DNA from: Streptomyces spinosus
GTDB taxonomy: Bacteria; Actinomycetota; Actinomycetes; Streptomycetales; Streptomycetaceae
Assembly: GCF_020400655.1 (NCBI RefSeq)
Contig: NZ_JAINRC010000001.1
Span: forward strand, 868,001 to 932,000
DNA: 64,000 nucleotides
Direction of reading: 5' to 3'
The notes beneath the pieces were generated by a model. It was not told the origin of the DNA, ran no database searches, and saw only the letters and a program-made list of their open reading frames with translations. The position numbers and the translations under genes were made by a program. Below are positions 8,216-17,386 of this stretch, piece after piece (positions within the stretch are counted from its first letter, which is position 1; each line of letters begins with the position of its first letter).

Positions 8216-9739
8216 TCAGCCCGCGTGCGGGGCTGGGCAGGCTGGGCGTTGCTGGTGTGGGCCATGGGATTGGTGGTGACGGGCGACCGCGGCCACCGCG
8301 TCGGTCAGCCGGTCGAGTACGGCCGTCGCCTGTTCGTCGGTGATCGTGAGGGGCGGAAGCAGCCGGACCACGGACGCGTGCCGGCCGCCGAGTTCGACGA
8401 TCAGTCCGCGCTGGAGGCACTCCCGCTGCACGGCGGCGGCGAGTTCGGGGGCGGCCGGGGACGGCGTGCGGGCGGGCTCCGGCCGGACCGCCGCGCCGCT
8501 GAGACCACCCGTGCCGCCCGTGCCCCCACTGTCGAGGCCGGCGGTGTCACCGGTGTCACCGGCGAGGGGCACCGGGCGAGAAGTGCCGTGGTCGGCGTCC
8601 GGGTCGACCAGTTCGAGCCCGATCATGAGTCCGCGCCCTCGGACGTCTCCCACGCAGGGGAACGCGTGCCTGAGTTCGGCGAGTTGGCGCAGCATGCGGG
8701 AGCCGAGTGCGGCTGCGCGTTCGGCGAGGGCGTTCTCGCGGACGTGGGCGAGGGTGGCGGTGCCGGCGGCCATGGCGAGCTGGTTGCCGCGGAAGGTGCC
8801 GGCGTGGGCGCCGGGCTGCCAGACGTCGAGGTCGTCGCGGTAGACGATCACGGCCAGTGGGAGGCTGCCGCCGATGGCCTTGGACAGGACCATGACGTCG
8901 GGGGTGACGCCGCTGTGGTCGACGGCCCAGAAGGCGCCCGTGCGGCCGACTCCGGTCTGGATCTCGTCGGCGATCAGGGGGATGGACCGGTCCGCCGTGA
9001 GCCGGCGCACGCGGCGCAGCCAGGCGTCCGGCGCGGGGATCACTCCGCCCTCGCCCTGGACCGGTTCGAGGATCATCCCGGCCGGCAGCGGGACGCCCGA
9101 CTTGGGGTCGTCGAGGAGGGACTCGGTCCAGCGGGCGGCGAGTTCGGCGCCGTGCGGGCCGCCGACGCCGAAGGGGCAGCGGTAGTCCTGCGGGTAGGGC
9201 AGGCGGGTCACCTGGACGTCGGGGGCTCCGCCGGAGACGGCCAGGGCGCCGGCGGTCATGCCGTGGTAGGCGCCGGTGAAGGCGAGGATGCCGGTGCGGC
9301 CGGTCGCGGTCCTGACCAGTTTGAGGGCTGCCTCGACGGCGTCCGTGCCGGCGGGTCCGCAGAACTGGACCCGAGAGCGGCCGGCGAGGCCGGGTGGGAG
9401 TGTGCGGAACAGCTCGGTGACGAAGGCGTCCTTGACGGGGGTCGCGAGGTCGAGGACGGAGAGGGGGGCGCCGGAGTCGAGGACCCGGCGGATGGCTTCC
9501 AGCACGACCGGGTGGTTGTGCCCGAGGGCGAGGGTGCCGGCGCCGGAGAGGCAGTCGAGGTAGCGGCGTCCGTCGGCGCCCTCGATGGTGAGTCCTCGCG
9601 CCCGGACCGGCACGATGGGCAGGGCGCGGGCATAGGTGCGCGCCGAGGACTCGCGCGCCGACTGGCGTCTGAGGATTCCCTCGTGCACGGCCCGCGCTTC
9701 CCCGGACGTGCCTCCAGCCATCGACTCCGTAACGGCCAC
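8216..9739 (-). CDS. Class III aminotransferase, diaminobutyrate-2-oxoglutarate type (RhbA/EctB-like)
   Basis: A PLP enzyme predicted to form L-2,4-diaminobutyrate from aspartate semialdehyde. The GTG start at 9739 is preceded by ggggagga. Motifs: LDCLSGAGTLALGHNHP, FCGPAGTDAVEAALK, FTGAYHGMT, EPVQGEGGVIP, LIADEIQTGVGRTG, and the PLP lysine in VLSKAIGG; then AGTFRGNQLAMAAG. A Gly/Thr/Pro-rich insertion of ~45 residues (after GLELVDPDADHG) interrupts the C-terminal domain. First gene of the siderophore-like operon. No ectoine genes are nearby and no diaminobutyrate decarboxylase (RhbB) follows, which is unusual if diaminopropane is the intended product. Confidence 0.87.
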   Translation of the reverse strand: MAVTESMAGGTSGEARAVHEGILRRQSARESSARTYARALPIVPVRARGLTIEGADGRRYLDCLSGAGTLALGHNHPVVLEAIRRVLDSGAPLSVLDLATPVKDAFVTELFRTLPPGLAGRSRVQFCGPAGTDAVEAALKLVRTATGRTGILAFTGAYHGMTAGALAVSGGAPDVQVTRLPYPQDYRCPFGVGGPHGAELAARWTESLLDDPKSGVPLPAGMILEPVQGEGGVIPAPDAWLRRVRRLTADRSIPLIADEIQTGVGRTGAFWAVDHSGVTPDVMVLSKAIGGSLPLAVIVYRDDLDVWQPGAHAGTFRGNQLAMAAGTATLAHVRENALAERAAALGSRMLRQLAELRHAFPCVGDVRGRGLMIGLELVDPDADHGTSRPVPLAGDTGDTAGLDSGGTGGTGGLSGAAVRPEPARTPSPAAPELAAAVQRECLQRGLIVELGGRHASVVRLLPPLTITDEQATAVLDRLTDAVAAVARHHQSHGPHQQRPACPAPHAG

Positions 9740-10180
9740 GGCGCGTTGTCCTCCCCGCTGCTGAAAGGCGAGTTGATCCTCGGGGACCGGACACTGGCAG
9801 CAGGCCCCACCGGCTACAACAGCGCACCGATCGGGCGGTTACGGGCTCGCCGGGAGATCCTTGCCCGGACGGCACGGGGACGAGCCCCTCCGCGACTGCG
9901 GGAGTCGGTGACGGCCTGGAGCCGGCACGGGTCACCGCGGACGGGCGGCACGGTTCTTTGCGGACGACGAGGCGGCGCTCGGACCGGCCGGCGCTCGTGC
10001 CCTGTTCAGGCGGCCTGTGACGGAACCGTTGCCCTCCGGTCGGAACTCCCCCACGGCGACGGCATAGTGTGTGATGCCGTTCCCAGAAGGTCGTGGGACC
10101 GGCATGAACCGTCCGTGAGTTCACCGCCGGTGTCGGGGCCGAAGCGCCGAATTCCTTTCACAGCAGGGGGAGTCAAGAAC
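9740..10180. other. Divergent intergenic region, siderophore operon / protease
   Basis: 441 bp holding the promoters of the minus-strand siderophore operon and the plus-strand lipoprotein protease. I looked for the DmdR/IdeR iron box (TTAGGTTAGGCTAACCTAA-like) and found nothing convincing. Short open frames are not gene-like. Confidence 0.5.
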
Positions 10181-11389
10181 ATGCGATCCATACGGCCGTC
10201 GTTCACCGCTCGGCGAGGCAGGGGCGGTCGCCGGACCTCCACCTCGCTGACGGCGGTCGCTCTCGCGTCGGTGCTGGCGCTGACCGCCACGGCGTGCGGC
10301 GACGACGGCTCCGACGGCAAGCCGTCCGCGGTGAGCAGCCGCGACGGCAAGATCACGATCCCGGACGACCTGAAGCAGAGGCTCAAGGAGCACGGGATCG
10401 ACATCGACAAGTGGAAGCACGGCGCCTGGAAGAACTGGAACCGGGACGACTGGCTGCGCGAGGCCAACGACTTCGTCAACCCGATCATCAAGGGCCTTTG
10501 GGACTCGGACCGGATGCGTGACGCCGACGACCCGGACCGGGGCGTCGACGACAACGACATCTCCGGTGACCAGGGCGTGACGGACCCGACGCCGCAGCCG
10601 GTGCAGGCGCGTGCGGTCACCCCGCCGTACCACACCAGTGCGGCCACCTCGGGCAAGCTGCTCTTCGACGCCCCCGGGGGCACCATGGTCTGCTCCGCGA
10701 CGGTGGTGACGGACCCGGCGCACCCGGGCAAGTCCAACCTCGTCTGGACGGCGGGTCACTGTGTGCACGCCGGTAAGAAGGGCGGCTGGTACCGCAACCT
10801 CGCCTTCGTGCCGTCGTACAACGACCAGGGCAGGTCGGCGGCCGAGCTGGAGGGTGCCAGCCGCTCCGAGATCGCGCCGTACGGCGTGTGGTGGGCCGAC
10901 GCGGCGAAGACCTCGCAGCAGTGGATCAGCAAGGGGGGCGAGACGGGTGGCGACGGCGCGTCGTACGACTTCGCCGTCATCCATGTGACGCCCGAGCAGG
11001 GCAGCGGCGGCAAGTCGCTGGAGGAGACCGTCGGCGGGGCGCTGCCGGTGAACTTCGACGCGCCGGCCGTGTCCCAGGTGCGGAGCATCACGGCGTCCGG
11101 CTACCCGGCGGCGGCGCCGTACGACGGTCAGCGGCTGTACCAGTGCCAGGACAAGCCGGGCCGGCTCTCCATCGAGCAGTCCGACCCGACGATGTACCGG
11201 ATCGGCTGCACCATGACCGGTGGCGCCTCCGGTGGCGGCTGGGTGGAGACGGGCGCGGACGGCAAGCCCGCGCTGGTGTCGAACACGTCCATCGGCCCGG
11301 TGCGTTCCGGCTGGCTGGCCGGTCCCCGGCTGGGTGAGGTGGCCAAGAGCGTGTACGAGTCGGTGAGCAAGCAGTTCGCCGGCCGGTGA
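10181..11389 (+). CDS. Secreted trypsin-like serine protease, putative lipoprotein
   Basis: Predicted to be exported and lipid-anchored, acting outside the membrane. The ATG at 10181 follows a gggggag ribosome site; 402 residues. A basic N-region and a hydrophobic segment end in a lipobox, LTATAC, with Cys39. The catalytic triad is readable: His193 in TAGHC, Asp263 in SYDFAVI, Ser350 in GGASGGGW. Cys171/Cys194 and Cys322/Cys343 are placed for disulfides. A ~100-residue charged, Trp-containing region (residues 50-145) separates the anchor from the protease and may be a propeptide or wall spacer. The physiological substrate is unknown. Confidence 0.88.
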   Translation: MRSIRPSFTARRGRGGRRTSTSLTAVALASVLALTATACGDDGSDGKPSAVSSRDGKITIPDDLKQRLKEHGIDIDKWKHGAWKNWNRDDWLREANDFVNPIIKGLWDSDRMRDADDPDRGVDDNDISGDQGVTDPTPQPVQARAVTPPYHTSAATSGKLLFDAPGGTMVCSATVVTDPAHPGKSNLVWTAGHCVHAGKKGGWYRNLAFVPSYNDQGRSAAELEGASRSEIAPYGVWWADAAKTSQQWISKGGETGGDGASYDFAVIHVTPEQGSGGKSLEETVGGALPVNFDAPAVSQVRSITASGYPAAAPYDGQRLYQCQDKPGRLSIEQSDPTMYRIGCTMTGGASGGGWVETGADGKPALVSNTSIGPVRSGWLAGPRLGEVAKSVYESVSKQFAGR

Positions 11390-11401
11390 CCTGGCGCCGG
11401 G

Positions 11402-11445
11402 CATGACGAGGGCCCGCCACCCTGGGGTGGCGGGCCCTCGTCATG
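11402..11445. terminator. Bidirectional terminator between the protease gene and hflX
   Basis: A perfect 20-bp stem (11402-11421 with 11426-11445) and a 4-nt loop, between two convergent genes. It starts 12 bp after the protease stop and ends 7 bp from the hflX stop. Confidence 0.92.
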
Positions 11446-11452
11446 GGCTGGG

Positions 11453-12943
11453 TCAGGCCGCGGAGACCGGTACGTACGGCGCGAGGTCCGCCGCCAGCTC
11501 CTCGTGCACCCGGACCTTGAGCAGGGTGCCCTCCGCGGTGTGCTCCTCGGAGATCACCTCGCCCTCGGTGTGGGCGCGGGCGACCAGCTTGCCGTGGGTG
11601 TAGGGCACGAGCGCCTCGATCTCGACCGAGGGGCGGGGCAGCTCGTCGTCGATCAGGCCGAGCAGTTCCTCGATGCCCTGGCCGGTGCGTGCCGAGACGG
11701 CGATCGAGCGCTTCTCGACCCGCAGCAGCCGCTGGAGGACCAGCGGGTCGGCCGCGTCCGCCTTGTTGACCACGACGATCTCGGGCACGTCGGTGGCGCC
11801 GACGTCCCGGATCACCTCGCGCACGGCGGCGAGCTGCTCCTCCGGGTTCGGGTGCGAGCCGTCCACCACGTGCAGGATCAGGTCGGAGTCGCCGACCTCC
11901 TCCACGGTGGAGCGGAACGCCTCGACCAGGTGGTGCGGCAGGTGCCGGACGAAGCCGACGGTGTCCGTCAAGGTGTAGAGCCGGCCGCTCGGGGTCTCCG
12001 CCCGGCGGACGGTCGGGTCCAGGGTCGCGAACAGGGCGTTCTCGACCAGGACGCCGGCGCCCGTGAGGCGGTTGAGCAGGGAGGACTTGCCGGCGTTGGT
12101 GTAGCCGGCGATGGCGACCGACGGCACCTTGTTCCGCCGGCGCTCCTGGCGCTTGATCTCGCGGCCGGTCTTCATCTCCGCGATCTCCCGGCGCATCTTG
12201 GCCATCTTCTCGCGGATCCGGCGCCGGTCCGTCTCGATCTTGGTCTCACCGGGGCCACGCGTGGCGAGACCACCGCGACCGCCACCCATCTGCCGGGACA
12301 GCGACTGACCCCAGCCGCGCAGCCGCGGCAGCATGTACTGCATCTGCGCGAGCGCGACCTGCGCCTTGCCCTCGCGGGACTTGGCGTGCTGGGCGAAGAT
12401 GTCCAGGATCAGGGCCGTACGGTCGATGACCTTGACCTTGACGACGTCCTCCAGCTGGATCAGCTGGCCGGGGCTCAGCTCACCGTCGCAGATGACGGTG
12501 TCCGCGCCCGTTTCGATGACGATGTCACGCAGCTCGGCGGCCTTGCCGGAGCCGATGTAGGTGGCCGCGTCCGGCTTGTCGCGGCGCTGGATCACACCGT
12601 CGAGCACGAGCGCGCCCGCGGTCTCCGCGAGGGCGGCCAGCTCCGCGAGGGAGTTGTCGGCGTCCTGCGCCGTGCCGGTGGTCCACACGCCGACGAGCAC
12701 GACCCGCTCCAGGCGGAGCTGGCGGTACTCGACCTCGGTGACGTCCTCCAGCTCGGTGGACAGGCCCACCACGCGGCGCAGGGCCGCGCGCTCGGAGCGG
12801 TCGAACTGGTCGCCGTCCCGATCGCCGTCGATCTCGTGGCTCCAGGCGACGTCCTCTTCCATCAGGGCATCGGCCCGAAGACCCTCGGGATAGGCGTGCG
12901 CGAGGCGCTTGGTGTCCTGGGAAGGGGAAGAAGAGGAGGTCAT
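11453..12943 (-). CDS. hflX: Ribosome-associated GTPase HflX
   Basis: GTP-binding protein that binds and splits stalled 70S ribosomes under stress. 496 residues. The N-terminal HflX domain includes VVLVGVWTTG, YIGSGKAAELRD and the glycine-rich linker MGGGRGGLATRGPGETKIE, followed by a coiled arginine-rich helix. The G domain has the G1 motif AGYTNAGKSS, G3 DTVGFVRHLPHHLVEAF, G4 VVNKAD and G5 SARTG. The N-terminal ~60 residues are the acidic extension usual in actinobacteria. Monocistronic by position, with a strong terminator downstream. Confidence 0.95.
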   Translation of the reverse strand: MTSSSSPSQDTKRLAHAYPEGLRADALMEEDVAWSHEIDGDRDGDQFDRSERAALRRVVGLSTELEDVTEVEYRQLRLERVVLVGVWTTGTAQDADNSLAELAALAETAGALVLDGVIQRRDKPDAATYIGSGKAAELRDIVIETGADTVICDGELSPGQLIQLEDVVKVKVIDRTALILDIFAQHAKSREGKAQVALAQMQYMLPRLRGWGQSLSRQMGGGRGGLATRGPGETKIETDRRRIREKMAKMRREIAEMKTGREIKRQERRRNKVPSVAIAGYTNAGKSSLLNRLTGAGVLVENALFATLDPTVRRAETPSGRLYTLTDTVGFVRHLPHHLVEAFRSTVEEVGDSDLILHVVDGSHPNPEEQLAAVREVIRDVGATDVPEIVVVNKADAADPLVLQRLLRVEKRSIAVSARTGQGIEELLGLIDDELPRPSVEIEALVPYTHGKLVARAHTEGEVISEEHTAEGTLLKVRVHEELAADLAPYVPVSAA

Positions 12944-13151
12944 TGGATCCTTACGTCGATGAGATACGTCGGTGGGAGTGCCGTCTCCGCGTCGGCGCGA
13001 CGGTTTCCGTACGGCGGGCGGTCACCCGCTCCGTACGTGGTCTACAACGCGCGGGTACCCCGGGAGATTCCCGTCTCCCCGCGCGCCCACCCCTAGATGG
13101 TCGCACGGTACGCCGCGTCTCGTCATCGGGTTATCGCCGGGCGTCACCGGG

Positions 13152-14675
13152 TCACCGCCGGGCGCGCGGCGAGGCGGGCTGAGCCGATTCCTTCTGCTTC
13201 CAGTCCGGGTGGCCGGGCATCGGCGGGGTCTTGTCGTCGTACAGCCAGGCCTTGAGGAAGCCGCTCAGGTCGCGGCCGGCGACGGCCGAGGCCAGCCGGA
13301 CGAAGTCGGCGGTGGTGGCGGTGGCGTCCTGGTGCTCCCGGACCCAGATCCGCTCCAGCCGCTCGAAGGCGGGCCGGCCGATCTCCTGGCGCAGGGCGTA
13401 GAGGGCGAGGGCGGCGCCGTCGTAGATGCTGGGCCGGAAAATGCTGATCTTCTGGCCCGGGACGGGCGGCTTGGGCCGGGCGGGCGGTCCGCCGGCCTCG
13501 CGCCGGCGGTCGGAGGCGCCGTAGGCGGCCTTCATCCGCGCCTCCATCGGCCGGTTCGCCGTCTCCTCGGCGTACAGCGCCTCGTACCAGGTGGCATGGC
13601 CCTCGTTCAGCCAGACGTCGGACCAGGCCCGGGGTGTGACGCTGTCCCCGAACCACTGGTGGGACAGCTCGTGCACCATGATCGACTCGATGTACCACTT
13701 GGGGTACTCGGGCTCGGTGAACAGGCCTTTCTCGAAGAGCGAGAGGGTCTGTGTCTCCAGTTCGAAGCCCGTGGAGGCCTGGGCCATGAGCAGGCCGTAG
13801 TTCTCGAACGGGTAGCGGCCGACCTTGCTCTCCATCCAGGCGATCTGGTCGGGTGTCTTCGCGAGCCACGGTTCGAGTGCCTTGCGGTCGCTCGCGGGTA
13901 CGACGTCGCGCACGGGCAGGCCGTGGGGGCCCTCGCGGCGCAGCACGGCGGAGCGGCCGATCGAGACCTGGGTGAGCTCGGTGGCCATGGGGTGCTGGGT
14001 GCGGTATGTCCAGGTGGTGGTGGTGCCGACCCGGGCGGCACCGGCGGGCAGGCCGTTGGCGACGGCGGTGTAGCCGTTCGGCGCGGTGATCCGGAAGGTG
14101 AACATCGCCTTGTCGGACGGGTGGTCGTTGCACGGGAACACCAGGTGGGCGGCGTCGGCCTGGTTCGCCATGGCGAGGCCGTCGGAGGTGCGCACCCAGC
14201 CGCCCTGCTGGTCCTTGCCGTAGACGGGGTCGCTGGTGTGGCGCACGGTGATCCGGGTCCAGCTGCCCTCGGCCAGGGGCTGCTCCGGGGTGACGACCAG
14301 GTCCTCGCCCGCGCTGGTGAAGTCGGCGGGGCGCCCGTCGACCTCGACCGACCGCACGGTGCCGTGCGCGAAGTCCAGGTTGAGTCGCTCCAGGTCGGTG
14401 GTGGTCCATGCGTCGATGGTGGTGACGGCCTGGAGCGGCTTGTCGTTGCTGCCGGGGTAGGTGAAGGACAGGTCGTACGAGGCGACGTCGTAGCCCGGGT
14501 TGCCGAGGTGGGGGAAGAGCCGGTCGCCGACGCCGAGCGGTTCGGGCGGCGCCGCGGCGGCCAGGAGGCAGACGGAGACGGCGGCGGCGAGCAGGGCCGC
14601 CTTCCGGTGCCGGGAGGGCTTGGGCGTGGTCCGGGTGACGGCGGTCCGGGGCCGGGAGCGAGGGGTGAGCAGCAT
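13152..14675 (-). CDS. Secreted M1-family metallopeptidase (aminopeptidase N-like)
   Basis: Zinc metallopeptidase. The zinc-binding signature HELSHQWFGDSVTPRAWSDV plus a downstream WLNEGHATW gives the HExxH-18x-E ligand set. The substrate-binding motif is present in modified form (TGFELETQTL instead of GAMEN), as in other Streptomyces M1 enzymes. An N-terminal signal peptide is visible (basic RKAALLAAAVSVCLLAAAA), so it acts outside the cell. 507 residues: N-terminal beta domain (about 45-240), catalytic domain (240-480), and no long C-terminal superhelical domain. The ATG at 14675 lacks a strong ribosome site, so the start is moderately certain. Confidence 0.9.
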   Translation of the reverse strand: MLLTPRSRPRTAVTRTTPKPSRHRKAALLAAAVSVCLLAAAAPPEPLGVGDRLFPHLGNPGYDVASYDLSFTYPGSNDKPLQAVTTIDAWTTTDLERLNLDFAHGTVRSVEVDGRPADFTSAGEDLVVTPEQPLAEGSWTRITVRHTSDPVYGKDQQGGWVRTSDGLAMANQADAAHLVFPCNDHPSDKAMFTFRITAPNGYTAVANGLPAGAARVGTTTTWTYRTQHPMATELTQVSIGRSAVLRREGPHGLPVRDVVPASDRKALEPWLAKTPDQIAWMESKVGRYPFENYGLLMAQASTGFELETQTLSLFEKGLFTEPEYPKWYIESIMVHELSHQWFGDSVTPRAWSDVWLNEGHATWYEALYAEETANRPMEARMKAAYGASDRRREAGGPPARPKPPVPGQKISIFRPSIYDGAALALYALRQEIGRPAFERLERIWVREHQDATATTADFVRLASAVAGRDLSGFLKAWLYDDKTPPMPGHPDWKQKESAQPASPRARR

Positions 14676-14757
14676 GGACCACCGCTACCAGTGGCCGCCC
14701 GCCCCGCGGTGACGACGCGCGACCGGCCCACCCGAACGGGTACGCCGGGCGCCGTCG

Positions 14758-17199
14758 TCAGGACGTTCTCGGCTGGTGCTGGGCCCTGCGTACGTCGTAC
14801 ACCCCGGGTACGTCCCGCATGGCGCGCATCAGGGCCGGCAGGTGGGCCGCGTCGGGCAACTGGAGGGTGTAGGTGTGGCGCACCCGCTGCTGGGTGGGCG
14901 GTTCGACGGTGGCGGAGACGATCTCGACGCCCTGCGAGGCGATCGCCTCTGTGAGGTCGGCGAGGAGGTGGGGGCGGCCGAACGATTCAGCGACCAGGGT
15001 GACGCGGCACTCGGCGGTGTCCCCCCAGCGCACGCCGATCTCCGCGCGTCCCCTGCTCTTCATGTGTGCCACCGCCGCGCACTCCGCGCGGTGCACGGTC
15101 ACCACTCCCCCGCGCACCGCGAACCCGGTGATCTCGTCCGGTGGTACGGGCGTGCAGCACCCGGCGAGCCGTGCGGCGGCACCGGGCCGGTCCACGAGGA
15201 CGTCGGCGCGCCTCGATCGCGGGTCGGGGGCACCGTCGGCGGCGCGCTCCGGCGCGGCCCCCGGAGCGGCCGAGGGGCGGCGGGCGGAAGGTGTCGCGGC
15301 GCGGGTGCCGGACGGCTCGGCGCGGCGGGCCGCCGCAGAAGGGCCTGCGGAGGGGGCCGCGGTGGCGGCTGGGCGGCCGGTGGTGGCTGCCGGCTCGGTC
15401 GAAGGGGTGTTACCCGCCCGGGCGGACGCCGTGCCGGGCGCGGTGGCCCCGGCCCGGGTGCCGCCCGGCTCGCCCGGCTCCCCGGGGCCGGCCGGCTCCG
15501 CCGGGTCGGTGCCGCCGGCGGGGTGGGTCGCCAGCCAGCGCTGGATGGCGATGCGGGCGGCCGGGGTGTGCGCGTGCTCCAGCCACTCGCGGGAGGGCTC
15601 GGAGGCCGGGTCCTGGCCCATCAGGAGCTGGACCGTGTCGCCGTCGCGCAGGACCGTGCTGAGGGTGGCCAGCCGGCCGTTGACACGGGCGCCGATGCAG
15701 GCGTGCGCGTCCTCGCCGTACTGCGCGTAGGCGGCGTCCACGCAGGTAGAGCCCTCGGGCAGGCCGAGCGCGCCGCCGTCGGGCCGGAAGACGGTGATTT
15801 CGCGGTCCTGGGCGAGGTCCGCACGCAGGGTGGACCAGAAGGTGTCGGGGTCGGGGGCGGCCTGCTGCCAGTCGAGGAGGCGGGAGAGCCAGCCGGGGCG
15901 GGTGGGATCGGCGCGCTCACCGTCGGCCGGGGCACCGGAAGACGACGGGGCGCCGGCCGTGGCGTCGCCGGACGCGGGAGTGTCGGACACGGACGTGTCG
16001 GCGGCGGGTGCGTACGGGTTGCCGAGGGCCACGACACCGGCCTCGGCCACCTTGTGCATCTGGTGGGTGCGGATGAGGACTTCGACCATCTGGCCGTCGG
16101 GGCGGGCGACGGCGGTGTGCAGGGACTGGTACAGGTTGAACTTCGGTACGGCGATGAAGTCCTTGAACTCCGACACCACCGGCGTCATGCACGTGTGGAG
16201 TTCGCCGAGGACGCCGTAACAGTCCGCGTCCTCGTTGACCAGCACCAGCAGGCGGCCGAAGTCGGTGCCGCGCAGTTGTCCGCGTTTGCGGGCCACGCGG
16301 TGGACGGAGACGAAGTGCCGGGGGCGGATGAGGACCTCGGCCGGGATGCCGGACTCGCGCAGCACCCCGCGCACCTCGTCGGCGACCTCGGCGAGGGGGT
16401 CGCCGGGGCGGGCGGCGTTCTCCGCGATGAGTTCTCTGGTGTGCTCGTACTCCTCGGGGTGGAGGATGGCGAAGACCAGGTCCTCCAGCTCGGTCTTCAG
16501 GGCCTGCACGCCGAGGCGTTCGGCGAGCGGGATGAGGACGTCACGGGTGACCTTGGCGATCCGCTCCTGTTTCTCGGGACGCATCACGCCGAGGGTGCGC
16601 ATGTTGTGCAGGCGGTCGGCGAGTTTGATCGACATCACGCGCACGTCGTTGCCGGTGGCGACGAGCATCTTGCGGAAGGTCTCCGGCTCGGCGGCGGCTC
16701 CGTAGTCGACCTTCTCCAGTTTCGTGACGCCGTCGACCAGATAACGGACCTCCTCGCCGAACTGTTCCCGCACCTGATCCAGCGTCACCTCGGTGTCCTC
16801 GACCGTGTCGTGCAGCAGGGACGCGGTCAACGTCGTGGTCTCGGCACCGAGTTCGGCGAGGATCAGGGTCACGGCGAGCGGGTGCGTGATGTACGGCTCA
16901 CCGCTCTTGCGCATCTGGCCGCGGTGCGAGGACTCCGCCAGGACGTAGGCGCGGCGCAGGGGTTCGAGGTCGGCGTCGGGGTGGTGGGCGCGGTGCGCCT
17001 CCACGACGTGGCCGATCGCGTCGGGCAGTCTGCCGCGGGCCGCGGGGCCGAGCAGCGCGGCCCGGCCCAGTCGGCGCAGATCGATCCGGGGCCGGGACTT
17101 CCTGCGCGCCGCCGCGGGCGCCACGGACGCTGTGAGCGCTTGTGGCGCTGTGGGCGCTACCGGGCCAGCGGTCGCAGGATTCGTGGCCTCCGCACTCAT
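14758..17199 (-). CDS. rshA: RelA/SpoT-homologue (p)ppGpp synthetase/hydrolase, RshA type
   Basis: Second long RSH enzyme of Streptomyces. The ATG at 17199 has ggaggtg; a 50-residue upstream open extension is rejected. Order: an HD hydrolase domain (residues ~120-250, with HDTVEDT and KLADRLHNMRTL). Next comes a divergent synthetase domain that keeps the catalytic Asp in TDFGRLLVLV, the tyrosine loop FNLYQSLHTAV and the Glu in EVLIRT. Then a TGS domain (TVFRPDGGALGLPEGSTCVD), a zinc-finger-like segment (AGCCTPVPPDEITGF) and a C-terminal ACT domain. Two Ala/Pro/Gly-rich linkers of ~40 and ~110 residues interrupt the regulatory half. 813 residues. Not next to apt, so it is rshA rather than the main relA. 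Confidence 0.85.
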   Translation of the reverse strand: MSAEATNPATAGPVAPTAPQALTASVAPAAARRKSRPRIDLRRLGRAALLGPAARGRLPDAIGHVVEAHRAHHPDADLEPLRRAYVLAESSHRGQMRKSGEPYITHPLAVTLILAELGAETTTLTASLLHDTVEDTEVTLDQVREQFGEEVRYLVDGVTKLEKVDYGAAAEPETFRKMLVATGNDVRVMSIKLADRLHNMRTLGVMRPEKQERIAKVTRDVLIPLAERLGVQALKTELEDLVFAILHPEEYEHTRELIAENAARPGDPLAEVADEVRGVLRESGIPAEVLIRPRHFVSVHRVARKRGQLRGTDFGRLLVLVNEDADCYGVLGELHTCMTPVVSEFKDFIAVPKFNLYQSLHTAVARPDGQMVEVLIRTHQMHKVAEAGVVALGNPYAPAADTSVSDTPASGDATAGAPSSSGAPADGERADPTRPGWLSRLLDWQQAAPDPDTFWSTLRADLAQDREITVFRPDGGALGLPEGSTCVDAAYAQYGEDAHACIGARVNGRLATLSTVLRDGDTVQLLMGQDPASEPSREWLEHAHTPAARIAIQRWLATHPAGGTDPAEPAGPGEPGEPGGTRAGATAPGTASARAGNTPSTEPAATTGRPAATAAPSAGPSAAARRAEPSGTRAATPSARRPSAAPGAAPERAADGAPDPRSRRADVLVDRPGAAARLAGCCTPVPPDEITGFAVRGGVVTVHRAECAAVAHMKSRGRAEIGVRWGDTAECRVTLVAESFGRPHLLADLTEAIASQGVEIVSATVEPPTQQRVRHTYTLQLPDAAHLPALMRAMRDVPGVYDVRRAQHQPRTS

Positions 17200-17386
17200 G
17201 GGCACCTCCGGCTCGTGGACCGGCGGACGGGCCCCCAAGGGCGTACGCGGCTCAGGGATGGCGACGTTCCCCCGTCCGTGCCGGTGCTTGATGCTACCGA
17301 GCCCACCACGTGCGACAGACCGCCTCTCGCCGAGCGTGAAACGGATCACCCCTTCGAGCGATGGAATCGAGGTTTAGGGTCGCGGG

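Noticed and set aside
8159..10180. Long plus-strand frame leading into the protease gene
   Set aside because: Antisense to the aminotransferase; the protease has a clear ribosome site and signal peptide at 10181.
9740..10180. Iron box for DmdR/IdeR upstream of the siderophore genes
   Set aside because: No TTAGGTTAG-like dyad present.
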